Shown here: in pieces, positions 26,708-35,490 of the stretch | Numbering within the stretch: the first letter of the stretch is position 1 | How the letters are laid out: every line of letters starts with the position of its first letter | Assembly (NCBI GenBank): GCA_045106235.1 | Contig: JBGCEJ010000004.1 | Location: 62,001 to 126,000 of the forward strand | Length of the DNA stretch: 64,000 bases | Source: UBA4427 sp045106235 | Lineage (GTDB): Bacteria > Myxococcota_A > UBA9160 > UBA4427 | Direction: 5' to 3' | The notes under the pieces: generated by a model | The model's database searches: none | The model's input: only the letters and a program-made list of their open reading frames with translations | What the model was told of the DNA's origin: nothing | Program-made: the position numbers and the translations under genes

Positions 26708-28303
26708 GTGAACAGCAGAGCAGCGCGGAACATTGATCGGCGGGAGCGCGAGCTCAGTGGTCTTGGCAGGGCGTGTCGGTCGCTGATGCTTCTTTTGGGT
26801 TGTCTGGCCCTCGGCTGTGCGACGACATCGCCCTTTAACCAGAGCTTCCTGGAACTACAGACACCGCATTTTGTGCTGACCAGCAGCCTGTCGGAAGAGG
26901 CGACCTTCGAGCTCGCTCGGAACCTCGAGTATTTTCACGCGGGCGTTGTAGATGCCGTGGGGCTAGCGGGTGAACCGCGCGCTAAGGGGCGACCCGCGAT
27001 GCCCCGCACGCGGGTTCTCGTTTTTGACGATCGAAGCGTGGGGCGTCCTTTCGCCGTTCGGGGCGAGGCGAGTCAGATCATCAATCGGCCAGACGGCATG
27101 ATTTGGGTTTTTCGCGCGGGACGGAGCTTCGACGAGCGCATCTCGACGCGGATTCGGCATCAATATGCGCATCAGTTGATTCGCGACCTTTCGCCTTCGG
27201 AGCGGCCCCTCTGGTATGAAGAAGGCGTCGCGCAGATGGCGGGGACCGTCGAGGAGGCGCTGAGCGGCGTCCGCATCGGCCGGATGGTGGATCCCCATCG
27301 TGCGCTGATTCAAGACTGGAGGCGGAGTACGCTGGCGCTCAAGCTCAGCAAATCGAGTGTGGCAGATGACTCGGCGCCGGCGCGCAGGCTCTTTGAGGCT
27401 CAATCGTGGGCGATTGCGCATACGCTGCGTTTTGGCGGAGACTCGCCTAACGCGAAGGGGCATGCGCTTGACCTCTATCGGAAGGCGCTTGACGAAGGCG
27501 GTCCTCGCGCAAGAGAAGAAGCGCGGAAAGCACTGGGGATCTCCGATGTTCTCCTTACGGAGCGCGTGTATCAGCATCTTGATCGGAAACGCCTTCGGGT
27601 TCGCTTGGTGAAAGTCGAGGGCTGGGACCCTTCGCAGCTGAAAACCATGCCGATTTCGGATGCTGAGGCGCGAATTCGACTGGCTGAGCTTGCGCTTGTG
27701 CTGGAGCGGCCGGGGCTCGCGGAAGAGTATTTCGAGCGGGCCCTCGCGGCGGAGCCAGGCCATGCCGCCGCACAAGCGGGTCTTGCTGAGGTTGCGGCGA
27801 AGGAAGGGCGGGGAGAAGATCTCGATTCATTCGCTGCGGCGGCGCTTGGCCCGGACGCGGAGGGGCGGGCCTCGAATCCCCGTGTGTTGCGTCATTTGGG
27901 CGAGGCCTACCGGATCGCGGCGGAGCAGGCGGCGGATGCGACTGAACGGTCTTCGCGGGTGGCCCAAGGCGAGCAAGCTTTTGGGGCGATTCTGAAATTG
28001 CTACCGAGGGATGTTGGGGCGCGGGTGGGGAGAGGTAGGCTTGCTCTTCAGGCGGTGGAGGAGGCGGGGCTGGACGAACGCGAGGCGGGTGCCTTACGCG
28101 CCTTGGAGTGGTTTGATGCGGCGGGTGCGCTTCGCCCAGGGTCGCTCTGGATTCGCCTATGGCAGGGGCATGCGGATCTGGCTCAGGGGCTTTCGCGGAG
28201 CGCTGTGCAGAGAGCGAAGGGAGTGATTTCGCGAACCCATGCCCCTGAAATCGAGCGTGCGGCGACGCGCCTGCTTGAAGCTGCGGGAAATCCGACTCGC
28301 TAA
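26708..28303 (+). CDS. TPR lipoprotein with a degenerate gluzincin-type motif
   Basis: A predicted lipoprotein: hydrophobic signal LMLLLGCLALGC with a lipobox cysteine (~residue 39). The next ~200 residues resemble the DUF1570/MA-type metallopeptidase fold, including the distal WYEEGVAQ block. The zinc motif reads HQYAH instead of HExxH, so the catalytic Glu is replaced by Gln. The C-terminal half is TPR-like (AEEYFERALAAEPGHAAAQAGLAE). GTG start with AGGAGAGG 6-7 bases before. It is probably a periplasmic scaffold or inactive peptidase. Confidence 0.75.
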   Translation: MNSRAARNIDRRERELSGLGRACRSLMLLLGCLALGCATTSPFNQSFLELQTPHFVLTSSLSEEATFELARNLEYFHAGVVDAVGLAGEPRAKGRPAMPRTRVLVFDDRSVGRPFAVRGEASQIINRPDGMIWVFRAGRSFDERISTRIRHQYAHQLIRDLSPSERPLWYEEGVAQMAGTVEEALSGVRIGRMVDPHRALIQDWRRSTLALKLSKSSVADDSAPARRLFEAQSWAIAHTLRFGGDSPNAKGHALDLYRKALDEGGPRAREEARKALGISDVLLTERVYQHLDRKRLRVRLVKVEGWDPSQLKTMPISDAEARIRLAELALVLERPGLAEEYFERALAAEPGHAAAQAGLAEVAAKEGRGEDLDSFAAAALGPDAEGRASNPRVLRHLGEAYRIAAEQAADATERSSRVAQGEQAFGAILKLLPRDVGARVGRGRLALQAVEEAGLDEREAGALRALEWFDAAGALRPGSLWIRLWQGHADLAQGLSRSAVQRAKGVISRTHAPEIERAATRLLEAAGNPTR

Positions 28304-28335
28304 ATCCAGCTCGCTGAAAGGCCTCCGCGGTTCTA

Positions 28336-28359
28336 CCCTTTCGATTCATTGAAAGGGAG
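28336..28359 (+). promoter_or_regulatory. Hairpin covering a Shine-Dalgarno sequence
   Basis: CCCTTTC (28336-28342) and GAAAGGG (28351-28357) form a perfect 7-bp stem with an 8-base loop. The right arm contains most of the ribosome-binding sequence AAAGGGAG used by the ATG at 28366. If formed in mRNA it would hide that site. Confidence 0.45.
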
Positions 28360-28365
28360 TCACCT

Positions 28366-28554
28366 ATGCGCGCGGCGGTCCTGACCGGAGTCAACCAGCC
28401 CCTCGAAATCCTCGATGTGCAAACGGATCAACCCGGGCCTCACGAGGTCCTCATCCGAACTGCGGCCGCGCTGCTCGGCTGCAGCATCGTGACGGGCTTT
28501 GACGCGCTGAAGAGCGGCGAGGTCGCGCGCAGCGTGATTCGAATGAATGACTAG
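28366..28554 (+). pseudogene. Internally deleted zinc-alcohol dehydrogenase remnant
   Basis: A 62-codon reading frame that looks like three pieces of one MDR alcohol dehydrogenase joined in frame. The N-terminal strand (MRAAVLTGVNQPLEILDVQ...EVLIRTAA) is followed by the mid-protein ALLGCSIVTG segment, then the extreme C-terminus GFDALKSGEVARSVI. The catalytic zinc site, structural zinc lobe and Rossmann fold are all missing. A good Shine-Dalgarno and ATG remain. The stop codon overlaps the start of the next gene by 8 bases. It is either a gene decayed by two in-frame deletions or an assembly collapse. Confidence 0.7.
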
Positions 28555-30058
28555 GGGCGCCGCGGGACCGGATCACGAAGTGATCATCGTCGGAACGGGT
28601 TTCTCGGGAATCGGTGCGGCGATTGAGCTGCAGCGAGAGGGAATCCGCGATGTTCTCTTGCTCGAGAAATCGGAGGTGGCGGGCGGCACATGGCGGGCGG
28701 CGAGTTATCCCGGCCTCGCGGTGGACATGCCCTCGTTCATCTACTCCTTCCCCTTCGAAATGAGCCCGGATTGGGATCGCGTCTACCCCAGCGGCGACGA
28801 GATCCGCGACTACACCGATCATTGTCTCGAAAAGTATGGCTTGAACAAGCAGATTCGCTTGAACGCTCAGGTCGCCCGTGCGGAATACGATGCCGATTCG
28901 AACCTTTGGCGCACGACGCTTGCCAACGGGGAGACGCTGACCTCGCGCTATTTCGTGAACGCGACGGGCCTTTTGGTGGAGCCACAATGGCCGGAGATCG
29001 AAGGGTTCGAATCCTTCGGCGGCACGCGAATGCATACGGGGCGCTGGGATCATGATTGCGCGCTTGCGGGACGCCGGGTGGCCGTGATTGGGACCGGGGC
29101 GAGCGCAATCCAGGTCGTTCCCGCCATCGTGGACGACGTTGAACATCTTGATATCTACCAACGCACGCCGATTTGGCTGATGGGGAAAGCGGATGCCGAA
29201 ATCCCGGGCTGGCTGAAGCGCGTCTTTCGCGCGCTTCCCTTCCTTCAGCATGGGGTTCGGTGGCTGATCAACCTCATTGTCGAAGTGACGATGGGACCCG
29301 CGTTCATTCGCTACCGCAAAAACCCGTGGCTCTTTGAGAAACTCGAGAAGTCTTTGGTCGCGTCGATGCGCGAGCAGGTTCACGATCCGGCGATTCAGGA
29401 GAAGCTGATCCCGGAGTACAGCTTCTTCTGTAAGCGACCGAGTTTCTCGAACACCTACTATCCCGTGTTCAATCGCGACGACGTCGAGCTTGTGACGGAC
29501 CCGATCGAATGCGTGACCGAGACGGGAATTCGGACGCAGGCGGGCGAGTCCCGTGATATCGATGTTCTGATCTGCGCGACGGGCTACAGCGTCTTTGACG
29601 AGACCGCGATGCCCGCATTCGAGATCCGCGGCGTAGGTGGGAAAAGTCTGGGCGAGTATTGGAGTAAGGCGCATTTCCAGGCCTACCAGGGTGCAACTGT
29701 TCCCGACTTCCCCAACTTTTTTCTCTTTATGGGACCCTATTCGGCAGCGGGGGCGTCGTATTTCACGATGATCGACACCCAGAGCAAGCACCTCTCTCGA
29801 TGCCTCGTCGCGGCCAGGAAGCGCGGTGCGAACTATGTTGAGGTGAAGCAGGGCGCGCATGATCGCGATTTCGAATTGGTCAACGCGCGTCGAGGCGACA
29901 CTGTGCTCTTCGCGGGGAACTGCGCGCCGGCCAACAGCTACTATTTCGACGCGCGGGGCGATACGCCGGGGCTTCGGCCCGTAACGGGGTTCGAACATTG
30001 GTGGAAGAGTCGGACGTTCTCGCTCGATGATTACCATTTTGAGCATAGGGCGGGCTGA
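28547..30058 (+). CDS. Flavin-containing monooxygenase (Baeyer-Villiger type)
   Basis: FAD/NADPH monooxygenase inserting oxygen next to a ketone, or oxidising a heteroatom. FAD motif GTGFSGIG at residues 16-23. The BVMO fingerprint is complete (FGGTRMHTGRWD, ~157-168), followed by the NADPH-binding GTGASAIQ at ~184. At 503 residues it is a type I BVMO size. It overlaps the end of the ADH remnant, implying that an intact ADH-BVMO pair once existed, a pairing common in alcohol/ketone catabolism. The original substrate may be a cyclic or steroid ketone (inference). Confidence 0.88.
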   Translation: MTRGAAGPDHEVIIVGTGFSGIGAAIELQREGIRDVLLLEKSEVAGGTWRAASYPGLAVDMPSFIYSFPFEMSPDWDRVYPSGDEIRDYTDHCLEKYGLNKQIRLNAQVARAEYDADSNLWRTTLANGETLTSRYFVNATGLLVEPQWPEIEGFESFGGTRMHTGRWDHDCALAGRRVAVIGTGASAIQVVPAIVDDVEHLDIYQRTPIWLMGKADAEIPGWLKRVFRALPFLQHGVRWLINLIVEVTMGPAFIRYRKNPWLFEKLEKSLVASMREQVHDPAIQEKLIPEYSFFCKRPSFSNTYYPVFNRDDVELVTDPIECVTETGIRTQAGESRDIDVLICATGYSVFDETAMPAFEIRGVGGKSLGEYWSKAHFQAYQGATVPDFPNFFLFMGPYSAAGASYFTMIDTQSKHLSRCLVAARKRGANYVEVKQGAHDRDFELVNARRGDTVLFAGNCAPANSYYFDARGDTPGLRPVTGFEHWWKSRTFSLDDYHFEHRAG

Positions 30059-30155
30059 AAGTTGACTATCCTCGTCGCGGAAGAGCGGGAGCCCAAGGTC
30101 CGCACGGAACAGGATGAACGAACGATGACGCAGATGACGCAAAGGAAGACACGCG

Positions 30156-30860
30156 ATGAAACGATGGATGCTGAGCTTTGTACTTCTTGTTTGGGCCTTG
30201 CCCGCGTGTGCGAACGCTGAAATGGGGGGAGGCCACGAGAGCAAGCGCAACCGAGCGAGCTTTAACGTCGAAGCCACCCGCGAAATCGCCAATGACTGGG
30301 CGACGGCTCGGCTTTCGGTGAGCGCCGAAGGCAAGGATCCCGCGGCGATTGCAGACGAAGTGAACCGGCAGATGGCGGCCGCGATCAAGACGGCCAAGCG
30401 CGCAAGTGGTGTGACCGTCGAGAGCGGGGCCTATGTGACACATCCCGTCTACAACTCGAACCGAATCGTTCGCTGGCGAGCACAGCAAGAAGTCCGGTTG
30501 GAGTCGGCGGACGTCGACCAGCTTTCGGAGCTGATTGGGCAGCTGCAGAGCGACCGGGTGGTTTTGTCCGGGATCGATTTTTCCGTGAAGCGGGAAACCC
30601 GCGAAAAGATGGAAGATGAACTGGTCGAAGAGGCTTTGGCTGCGTTTCGTGCGCGGGCTGCACTGATTGCGAAGGGCATGGGGGCTCGAGATTGGTCGCT
30701 AGTCGAGATGAATGTGGGCCAGACGAATCAGGGACGACCGCCGCATATGATGCGCGGGCAAATGAGCCGCTCGTCGATGTCCGAGTCGGCGCCGCCTTCC
30801 TTCGAAGCGGGGACGAGTGACCTTCAGGTCAACGTGAACGGGACCGTCGAACTCGAATAG
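30156..30860 (+). CDS. SIMPL-domain (DUF541) periplasmic protein
   Basis: A 234-residue exported protein with signal peptide MKRWMLSFVLLVWALPACANA, cleaved after ANA or lipidated at the Cys. The SIMPL/DUF541 repeat is recognised from SFNVEATREIANDWATARLSVSAEG and the paired beta-alpha-beta layout with VVLSGIDFSVKRETREK. Family members are linked to oxidative stress and membrane integrity, with no known enzyme activity. AAGGAAG lies before the ATG. It is convergent with the large heme-c gene. Confidence 0.83.
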   Translation: MKRWMLSFVLLVWALPACANAEMGGGHESKRNRASFNVEATREIANDWATARLSVSAEGKDPAAIADEVNRQMAAAIKTAKRASGVTVESGAYVTHPVYNSNRIVRWRAQQEVRLESADVDQLSELIGQLQSDRVVLSGIDFSVKRETREKMEDELVEEALAAFRARAALIAKGMGARDWSLVEMNVGQTNQGRPPHMMRGQMSRSSMSESAPPSFEAGTSDLQVNVNGTVELE

Positions 30861-30912
30861 GGCGCTGGGGCGAGCGCTGGGTCGCGTGTCGGGCTCTTGG
30901 CTTTCGAGCTTT

Positions 30913-33834
30913 CTAGCTCTCTGGGGCTGGCTCGGAGCCTGAGCTCGCTGCCGCGGAGACGCGTTTCGCCTCGACTTCGAAGTCACCCGTGTTCAGGTGG
31001 GCGGAGGCGGCGGGGCCCTGTCCGTCCAGGTCAAATCGAAGCTGAACGCCTTGACCGTTGAATAGGCCGTCGCCGATTTCAACGAGCTTGTCCCGGGCGC
31101 CGGTCGCACGGCCGATTGTGAGCTGACTCCCTTCACGTCGAATAACGAGTTCGATGCCGACGACGGGGACGCGGTAGGCGCCCGCGAAACGGTCGAGGCG
31201 ATGCGCGATCGGCAGGCGCATCAACTCGTCCGTAGTCCAGACCTCTCGGCGATTTAAGGAGGCCGCCCGGACGGCACGCACGCGTTCGACGGAGACGGGT
31301 GCATCCGCATGCCCCCAAGATCGTCTGAGGTAGGTCAAGAGCCCCGCTACTCCCGAATCATCGAAGCGCGGATCGTCGCCATGCCCCGGCATGGAGCCGT
31401 TCCATTCCTCGCCTAAGACCGTGAGGGGGCCTCGAAGGCCGTGGAGCGCAATTCTGATCAGCCAATCGTCGGAGTCGCGGACCCAGGGCGAGCGAACGAG
31501 CGGTGGCGCGAGCCCGGTCTGGCCGCGGCCGTTCTGTCCGTGACATGTGGCGCAGGTCGCTGCAAAGAGTCCTTCGCCCTTCGCCCGGAGGACCTCTTCT
31601 TCAGGGGAGAGGGCTCGGGCGCCGCCGGGTTGGGCATCTCCTGGCCATGTGATGCCTCGGCGGACATGGTCGGCGATTTCCGGTCGGGCCTCGGAGCGGC
31701 TGTCATCGAAGAGGCGAGGGCGCTCGCGGAGAACGACACGGTAGGCGCCTGGGAGCTGCTGTGCTTCGAGGAAGCCGGAAAGCGCGGCTTCGATCACGGG
31801 GCCTGCGACGGGGGCGTTGCCCTGCGTGACGGAACCGTCATCGCCTGCGGCGGCGCCGTGACTGGAGTCGCCCGCCAGGGTTGCGAATATCTGGGCGATG
31901 GCCGCGGGCGGGTCTTCGCTCGCGAGGCCCGCGGCATAGGCCAGGGTGGACACAGCTTCGATCCATTCTGTACTTGCCTCGTCTTCTGCACGCGCATTTT
32001 TGATTTCGGGTGCGAAGACCGCGAGCTCGAAACCCGCGAGGCCGGAGAGCGCGGCCTGCCGTTCGATGGGGCCGGCATCCCGAGCGGCGCCGAGGAGAAG
32101 TTCGATCGGGCGCTCGGCCGGGGGGAGATCCCCAAGTGCATGGAGCGCACCGAGTTGGACGCGCGGGTCGGGATCTTCGAGTGCGTCTTCAAACGCGGTG
32201 CGAAGGACCGGTCCTGCAGAGGTGGGAAGGAATTCGGAGAGGCGCAGAGCGAGGGTGCGAATCGGCGCAGCGGCGTCGGCTCGGGCGCGCTGCCAAGTAT
32301 CGGCATCAAGGAGACCGCTCAGGGCCAGCGTCCAGAGCGCATGATGGCGACCGGCTTCGCTGAATGCGTCGAGCTGGCGGAGCCCGTTGTGAATGTCCTC
32401 TCCGAGTCCGGCTCCCGTGTGTTGCGCCGCGACGAGGCGTCGCTGGGCGCGTGCTCTCACCCAGGCGTTGGGGTGGTCGAGTCCGGCGAGCTGTTCCGTG
32501 GGCGTGGTGAGGGGCGGCGGGGCGTAGCGGATCGGGCGGTCTTCCCGGACGATGCGCCAGATGCGACCCGTGGCGCCGGGCGCTTCGAGACCTTGTTGGA
32601 CCACGTATTCACGGAGATGGTCTGAGACGAAGTCGGCGTGCTGGATCACGCCGCGGTACATGTCGAGAATCCAAATCGCGCCGTCGGGGCCGACCTTCGC
32701 GTCGACGGGCCGGAAGCGCTCGTCGGTCGAGGCGAGAAACTCGCGCAGGCCGTGGACATCGTCTTTGTAGAGACGGTGAGCGGCACGCCAGTCGAGCTCT
32801 TGACGCGCGATGGCGAAATGCGCGACGGCAGCTCCAGCGGATTCGGGAATGAAAGCGTCCCCGACGAAGACTTCGCCGTATTGATCGCCGCGCTGGATGG
32901 CGAGTCCGCTCACCCCGGTGGGGTTCAGTTGTCGGCCGTTGGGACGCAGCGTGCCGGGTTGTCGGGCGCGGTTGAGTCCCGGCATAACACGAGCGCCGTA
33001 GACCTCAGCTCCGACCGTCAGGTCCACGCCGAGGCCAGGCTTGCGAATGCGTGCAGCGGTCGCCGGTTGCCTGAGTGCGTATTCGCCGGGGAAGGCATCG
33101 GCCTGGAGAAAGGTCGAGTTGTGGTTGTAGAAGAAATGCCCTTCATCGTCTTGGGCGAGACCCCATTGGCCGCGAAAAAGCGTGTCCTCGATCTCGAGCG
33201 CGATCTCGTCGCCCTGTCCCAGTCGAAAGCGCCGCGCGGATTTACTGTTGTAGATCCAGCCGTCGCTTGCGGGGAGCAGCGCGTTTTCGCTGTGCTCTAC
33301 GTTTCCGGCATCCGCAGCGTAGTCTCCGAGGACGCGTTGCTCTTCCGTCGTGCACGTATCGTCCAGGTTCGCGTCTTGGCATAAGAGGAGCTTCGGTGGG
33401 GCACCGATCAGCACGCCCTCTGGAAGGACGGCGATCGCGCGCGGGAGCACCAGCCCGTCGAGGTAGATGCGGCTCGTATCCATTCGGCCGTCGCCGTTCG
33501 TATCTTCCAGGAGGACGACACGGCCGACGGGCTGATCTTCTCCTTCCGCCCTGAGGTTGGGCATATAACCGCGCATTTCGACGACGTAGAGGCGGCCTTG
33601 ATCGTCCCAGTCCATCGCGACCGGGTCGACGACCAAGGGTTCGCTCGCGACCAGCTCGATCCGGAAATCAGGAGCGATCCGGAACGTGTCCGCTTCCTCT
33701 TCGGCGCTCAGGACGGGCGAGGGAGGTGCTTCGATCCCCGCCAAGATCTCAAGCGGATCGGGCGTCCGGAGCAGCAACCAGGCGGCAAGACCGAGAACCA
33801 GCGCCGTTCCGAGGATCCACAACGCTCGTTTCAT
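30913..33834 (-). CDS. Large membrane-anchored PQQ-propeller/heme-c dehydrogenase-like protein
   Basis: A 973-residue exported protein. It has an N-terminal anchor (MKRALWILGTALVLGLAAWLL), then a six-bladed propeller of the PVC-type membrane-bound dehydrogenase group. The HENAL-like blocks include VEHSENALLPASDGWIYNSK and WILDMYRGVIQH. HEAT-like repeats follow, then a cytochrome c site CATCHGQNGRG (~residue 760) and a C-terminal DUF3471-like beta domain. Start at ATG (complement 33832-33834) with GGAAAG before it. It probably oxidises a sugar-like substrate and passes electrons via heme c. Substrate unknown. Confidence 0.83.
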   Translation of the reverse strand: MKRALWILGTALVLGLAAWLLLRTPDPLEILAGIEAPPSPVLSAEEEADTFRIAPDFRIELVASEPLVVDPVAMDWDDQGRLYVVEMRGYMPNLRAEGEDQPVGRVVLLEDTNGDGRMDTSRIYLDGLVLPRAIAVLPEGVLIGAPPKLLLCQDANLDDTCTTEEQRVLGDYAADAGNVEHSENALLPASDGWIYNSKSARRFRLGQGDEIALEIEDTLFRGQWGLAQDDEGHFFYNHNSTFLQADAFPGEYALRQPATAARIRKPGLGVDLTVGAEVYGARVMPGLNRARQPGTLRPNGRQLNPTGVSGLAIQRGDQYGEVFVGDAFIPESAGAAVAHFAIARQELDWRAAHRLYKDDVHGLREFLASTDERFRPVDAKVGPDGAIWILDMYRGVIQHADFVSDHLREYVVQQGLEAPGATGRIWRIVREDRPIRYAPPPLTTPTEQLAGLDHPNAWVRARAQRRLVAAQHTGAGLGEDIHNGLRQLDAFSEAGRHHALWTLALSGLLDADTWQRARADAAAPIRTLALRLSEFLPTSAGPVLRTAFEDALEDPDPRVQLGALHALGDLPPAERPIELLLGAARDAGPIERQAALSGLAGFELAVFAPEIKNARAEDEASTEWIEAVSTLAYAAGLASEDPPAAIAQIFATLAGDSSHGAAAGDDGSVTQGNAPVAGPVIEAALSGFLEAQQLPGAYRVVLRERPRLFDDSRSEARPEIADHVRRGITWPGDAQPGGARALSPEEEVLRAKGEGLFAATCATCHGQNGRGQTGLAPPLVRSPWVRDSDDWLIRIALHGLRGPLTVLGEEWNGSMPGHGDDPRFDDSGVAGLLTYLRRSWGHADAPVSVERVRAVRAASLNRREVWTTDELMRLPIAHRLDRFAGAYRVPVVGIELVIRREGSQLTIGRATGARDKLVEIGDGLFNGQGVQLRFDLDGQGPAASAHLNTGDFEVEAKRVSAAASSGSEPAPES

Positions 33835-34102
33835 GCATCTTTCCTTCAATCGGGCGGAAAATCGCTCTGCCAGGAGGGGCAGGAGGAAGGGGGAAAAGGG
33901 GAGATCGCCTCGGTCCGAGGAAGGGAGGCCATTCCGGCTTTGAAAAAATAGCAGAAACAGGTGGTTAGGAGATGATGCCGAGGTCGGATTTAGTCGATAG
34001 AGTCCGTCCTCGAATGAGCGAAGACCGCTCTTCGGCCGATGCCCCCAGCGCATCTGGATCCGCGAACGAGAAGCATTCAGAGACGAAAGAGACCGAACCA
34101 TC

Positions 34103-35344
34103 ATGAGTGATAATTCCTCCCTGCTATCGGGCGTCCGCGTCATCGAGTCGAGCCTTCTGGGCCCCGGCTTCGTGGCGACCTTCTTTGCCGACCTTGGCGC
34201 CGACGTGATCAAGGTTGAGCCCCCGGCCGGTGACTATATTCGCCAGATGACTTGGCCGATCGTGGAGGGCGTTTCGCTGCTCCATCTTCATACGCATCGT
34301 GGCAAGAAGAGCATCTGCCTGAACCTGAAGTCCGAAGAAGGAATTCAGATCTACAAGGATCTCGTCGCCGGCGCGGACATCGTGGTCGAGGCCATGCGGC
34401 CCGGCTCGCTGGCCAAGCTGGGAATAGGCTACGAGGACCTGAAGAAGGTCAATCCGAAGATCGTGTTCTGCACGCTCTCCGGTTACGGAGCGACGGGCCC
34501 GTACAAGGATCTCCCGAGCCACGGCATCGCTTTCGATACCTGGTCGGGCATCGTCCAGCCGATGGAAGATGACGAGGGCTTTAAGCGCATCCCCCCGATG
34601 CTCCCGAATGTGGGGATCAACGTTGGGCCGATGCTCGGTGCTGTTGCCGCGCTTGCGGGCGTGATCAAGGCCCGAGAAACCGGCGAAGGCTGCGAGATGG
34701 AACTCGCGCAGTCCGACGCGTCCGCCTACATGGACTGGTACCGCATCGAGACCAAGCGCGCGTACCTGCGGCCTGAAAGTGAAGTCACGGGAAATCCCGC
34801 GGACGATTACGAACGTCGACCGGCCGGGCTCGAAGGGATGTGGGGCGGCGTTCGCTACCAGATGTACGAGTCGAAAGATGGGCACGTGCTCTTCATGGCC
34901 TCAGAACAGGCTTTCTGGAAGAACTTCTGTGTTGGGCTTGGCCGAGAGGATCTCTTCGAGAAGTGGCCGGGTTCGAAGTACGCGGATCACGCGCGGGGTA
35001 ATGTCGAGCTGCAGAAGGTCCTGAAAGAGATCTTCCTGACGAAGACCTGCAAGGAATGGCTTGATTTCGCGACCGAATACAACACGACGATCGGGCCGTG
35101 CAATGACGCCTCGACGATCGCGGATGATCCGCAGTTCCAAGATCGAATGGGCTTCTTCCCGGCCGACGCCGTGGGTTGCGAGCAGCTTCCGCTGCCGGTT
35201 GTTGTGAACGGCGAAAAGCCGACGACGCCCACGATGGCACCGACAGTCGGCCAGCATACGAACGAGGTCATGGCGGACGTGCTCGGCAAGAGCGCGGATG
35301 AGGTTGCTCGGCTGACGGATGCAGGCGTCTTCGGCAAGAAGTAG
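34103..35344 (+). CDS. CaiB/BaiF-type CoA-transferase (family III)
   Basis: Moves CoA between carboxylic acids. N-terminal SGVRVIESSLLGPGFVATFFADLGADVIKVEPP, RGKKSICLNLKSEEG and the SGYGATGPYKDLPSHGIAFDTWSG region are typical. In the segment aligned with the 380-residue racemase-type protein it has SHGIAFDTWSG; the Asp there is the usual transferase nucleophile position. Length is 413 residues. It is divergent from the heme-c gene (268-base spacer) and ends in a strong intrinsic terminator. Confidence 0.85.
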   Translation: MSDNSSLLSGVRVIESSLLGPGFVATFFADLGADVIKVEPPAGDYIRQMTWPIVEGVSLLHLHTHRGKKSICLNLKSEEGIQIYKDLVAGADIVVEAMRPGSLAKLGIGYEDLKKVNPKIVFCTLSGYGATGPYKDLPSHGIAFDTWSGIVQPMEDDEGFKRIPPMLPNVGINVGPMLGAVAALAGVIKARETGEGCEMELAQSDASAYMDWYRIETKRAYLRPESEVTGNPADDYERRPAGLEGMWGGVRYQMYESKDGHVLFMASEQAFWKNFCVGLGREDLFEKWPGSKYADHARGNVELQKVLKEIFLTKTCKEWLDFATEYNTTIGPCNDASTIADDPQFQDRMGFFPADAVGCEQLPLPVVVNGEKPTTPTMAPTVGQHTNEVMADVLGKSADEVARLTDAGVFGKK

Positions 35345-35387
35345 CGTCCGCGTTTCGCGTCGTTTGTTGGAATGATTGGATGAATTG

Positions 35388-35426
35388 AGGCGCGCGCGCT
35401 CTGAAAAGAGGCGCGCGCCTTTTTTT
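35388..35426 (+). terminator. Intrinsic terminator after the CoA-transferase gene
   Basis: AGGCGCGCGC (35388-35397) pairs with GCGCGCGCCT (35411-35420), followed directly by a run of Ts. This is the clearest rho-independent terminator in the window. Confidence 0.9.
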
Positions 35427-35490
35427 GAATTTGACACCCGAGATGATCGAAGTGTGCGGAGGTGACTCCGCCATGAAGGAGCCTTGAACA

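Noticed and set aside
31441..32625. 394-codon plus-strand frame opposite the 973-residue heme protein
   Set aside because: The minus-strand gene has the CATCH heme motif, signal anchor and Shine-Dalgarno; the opposite frame has no family resemblance and results from high GC.
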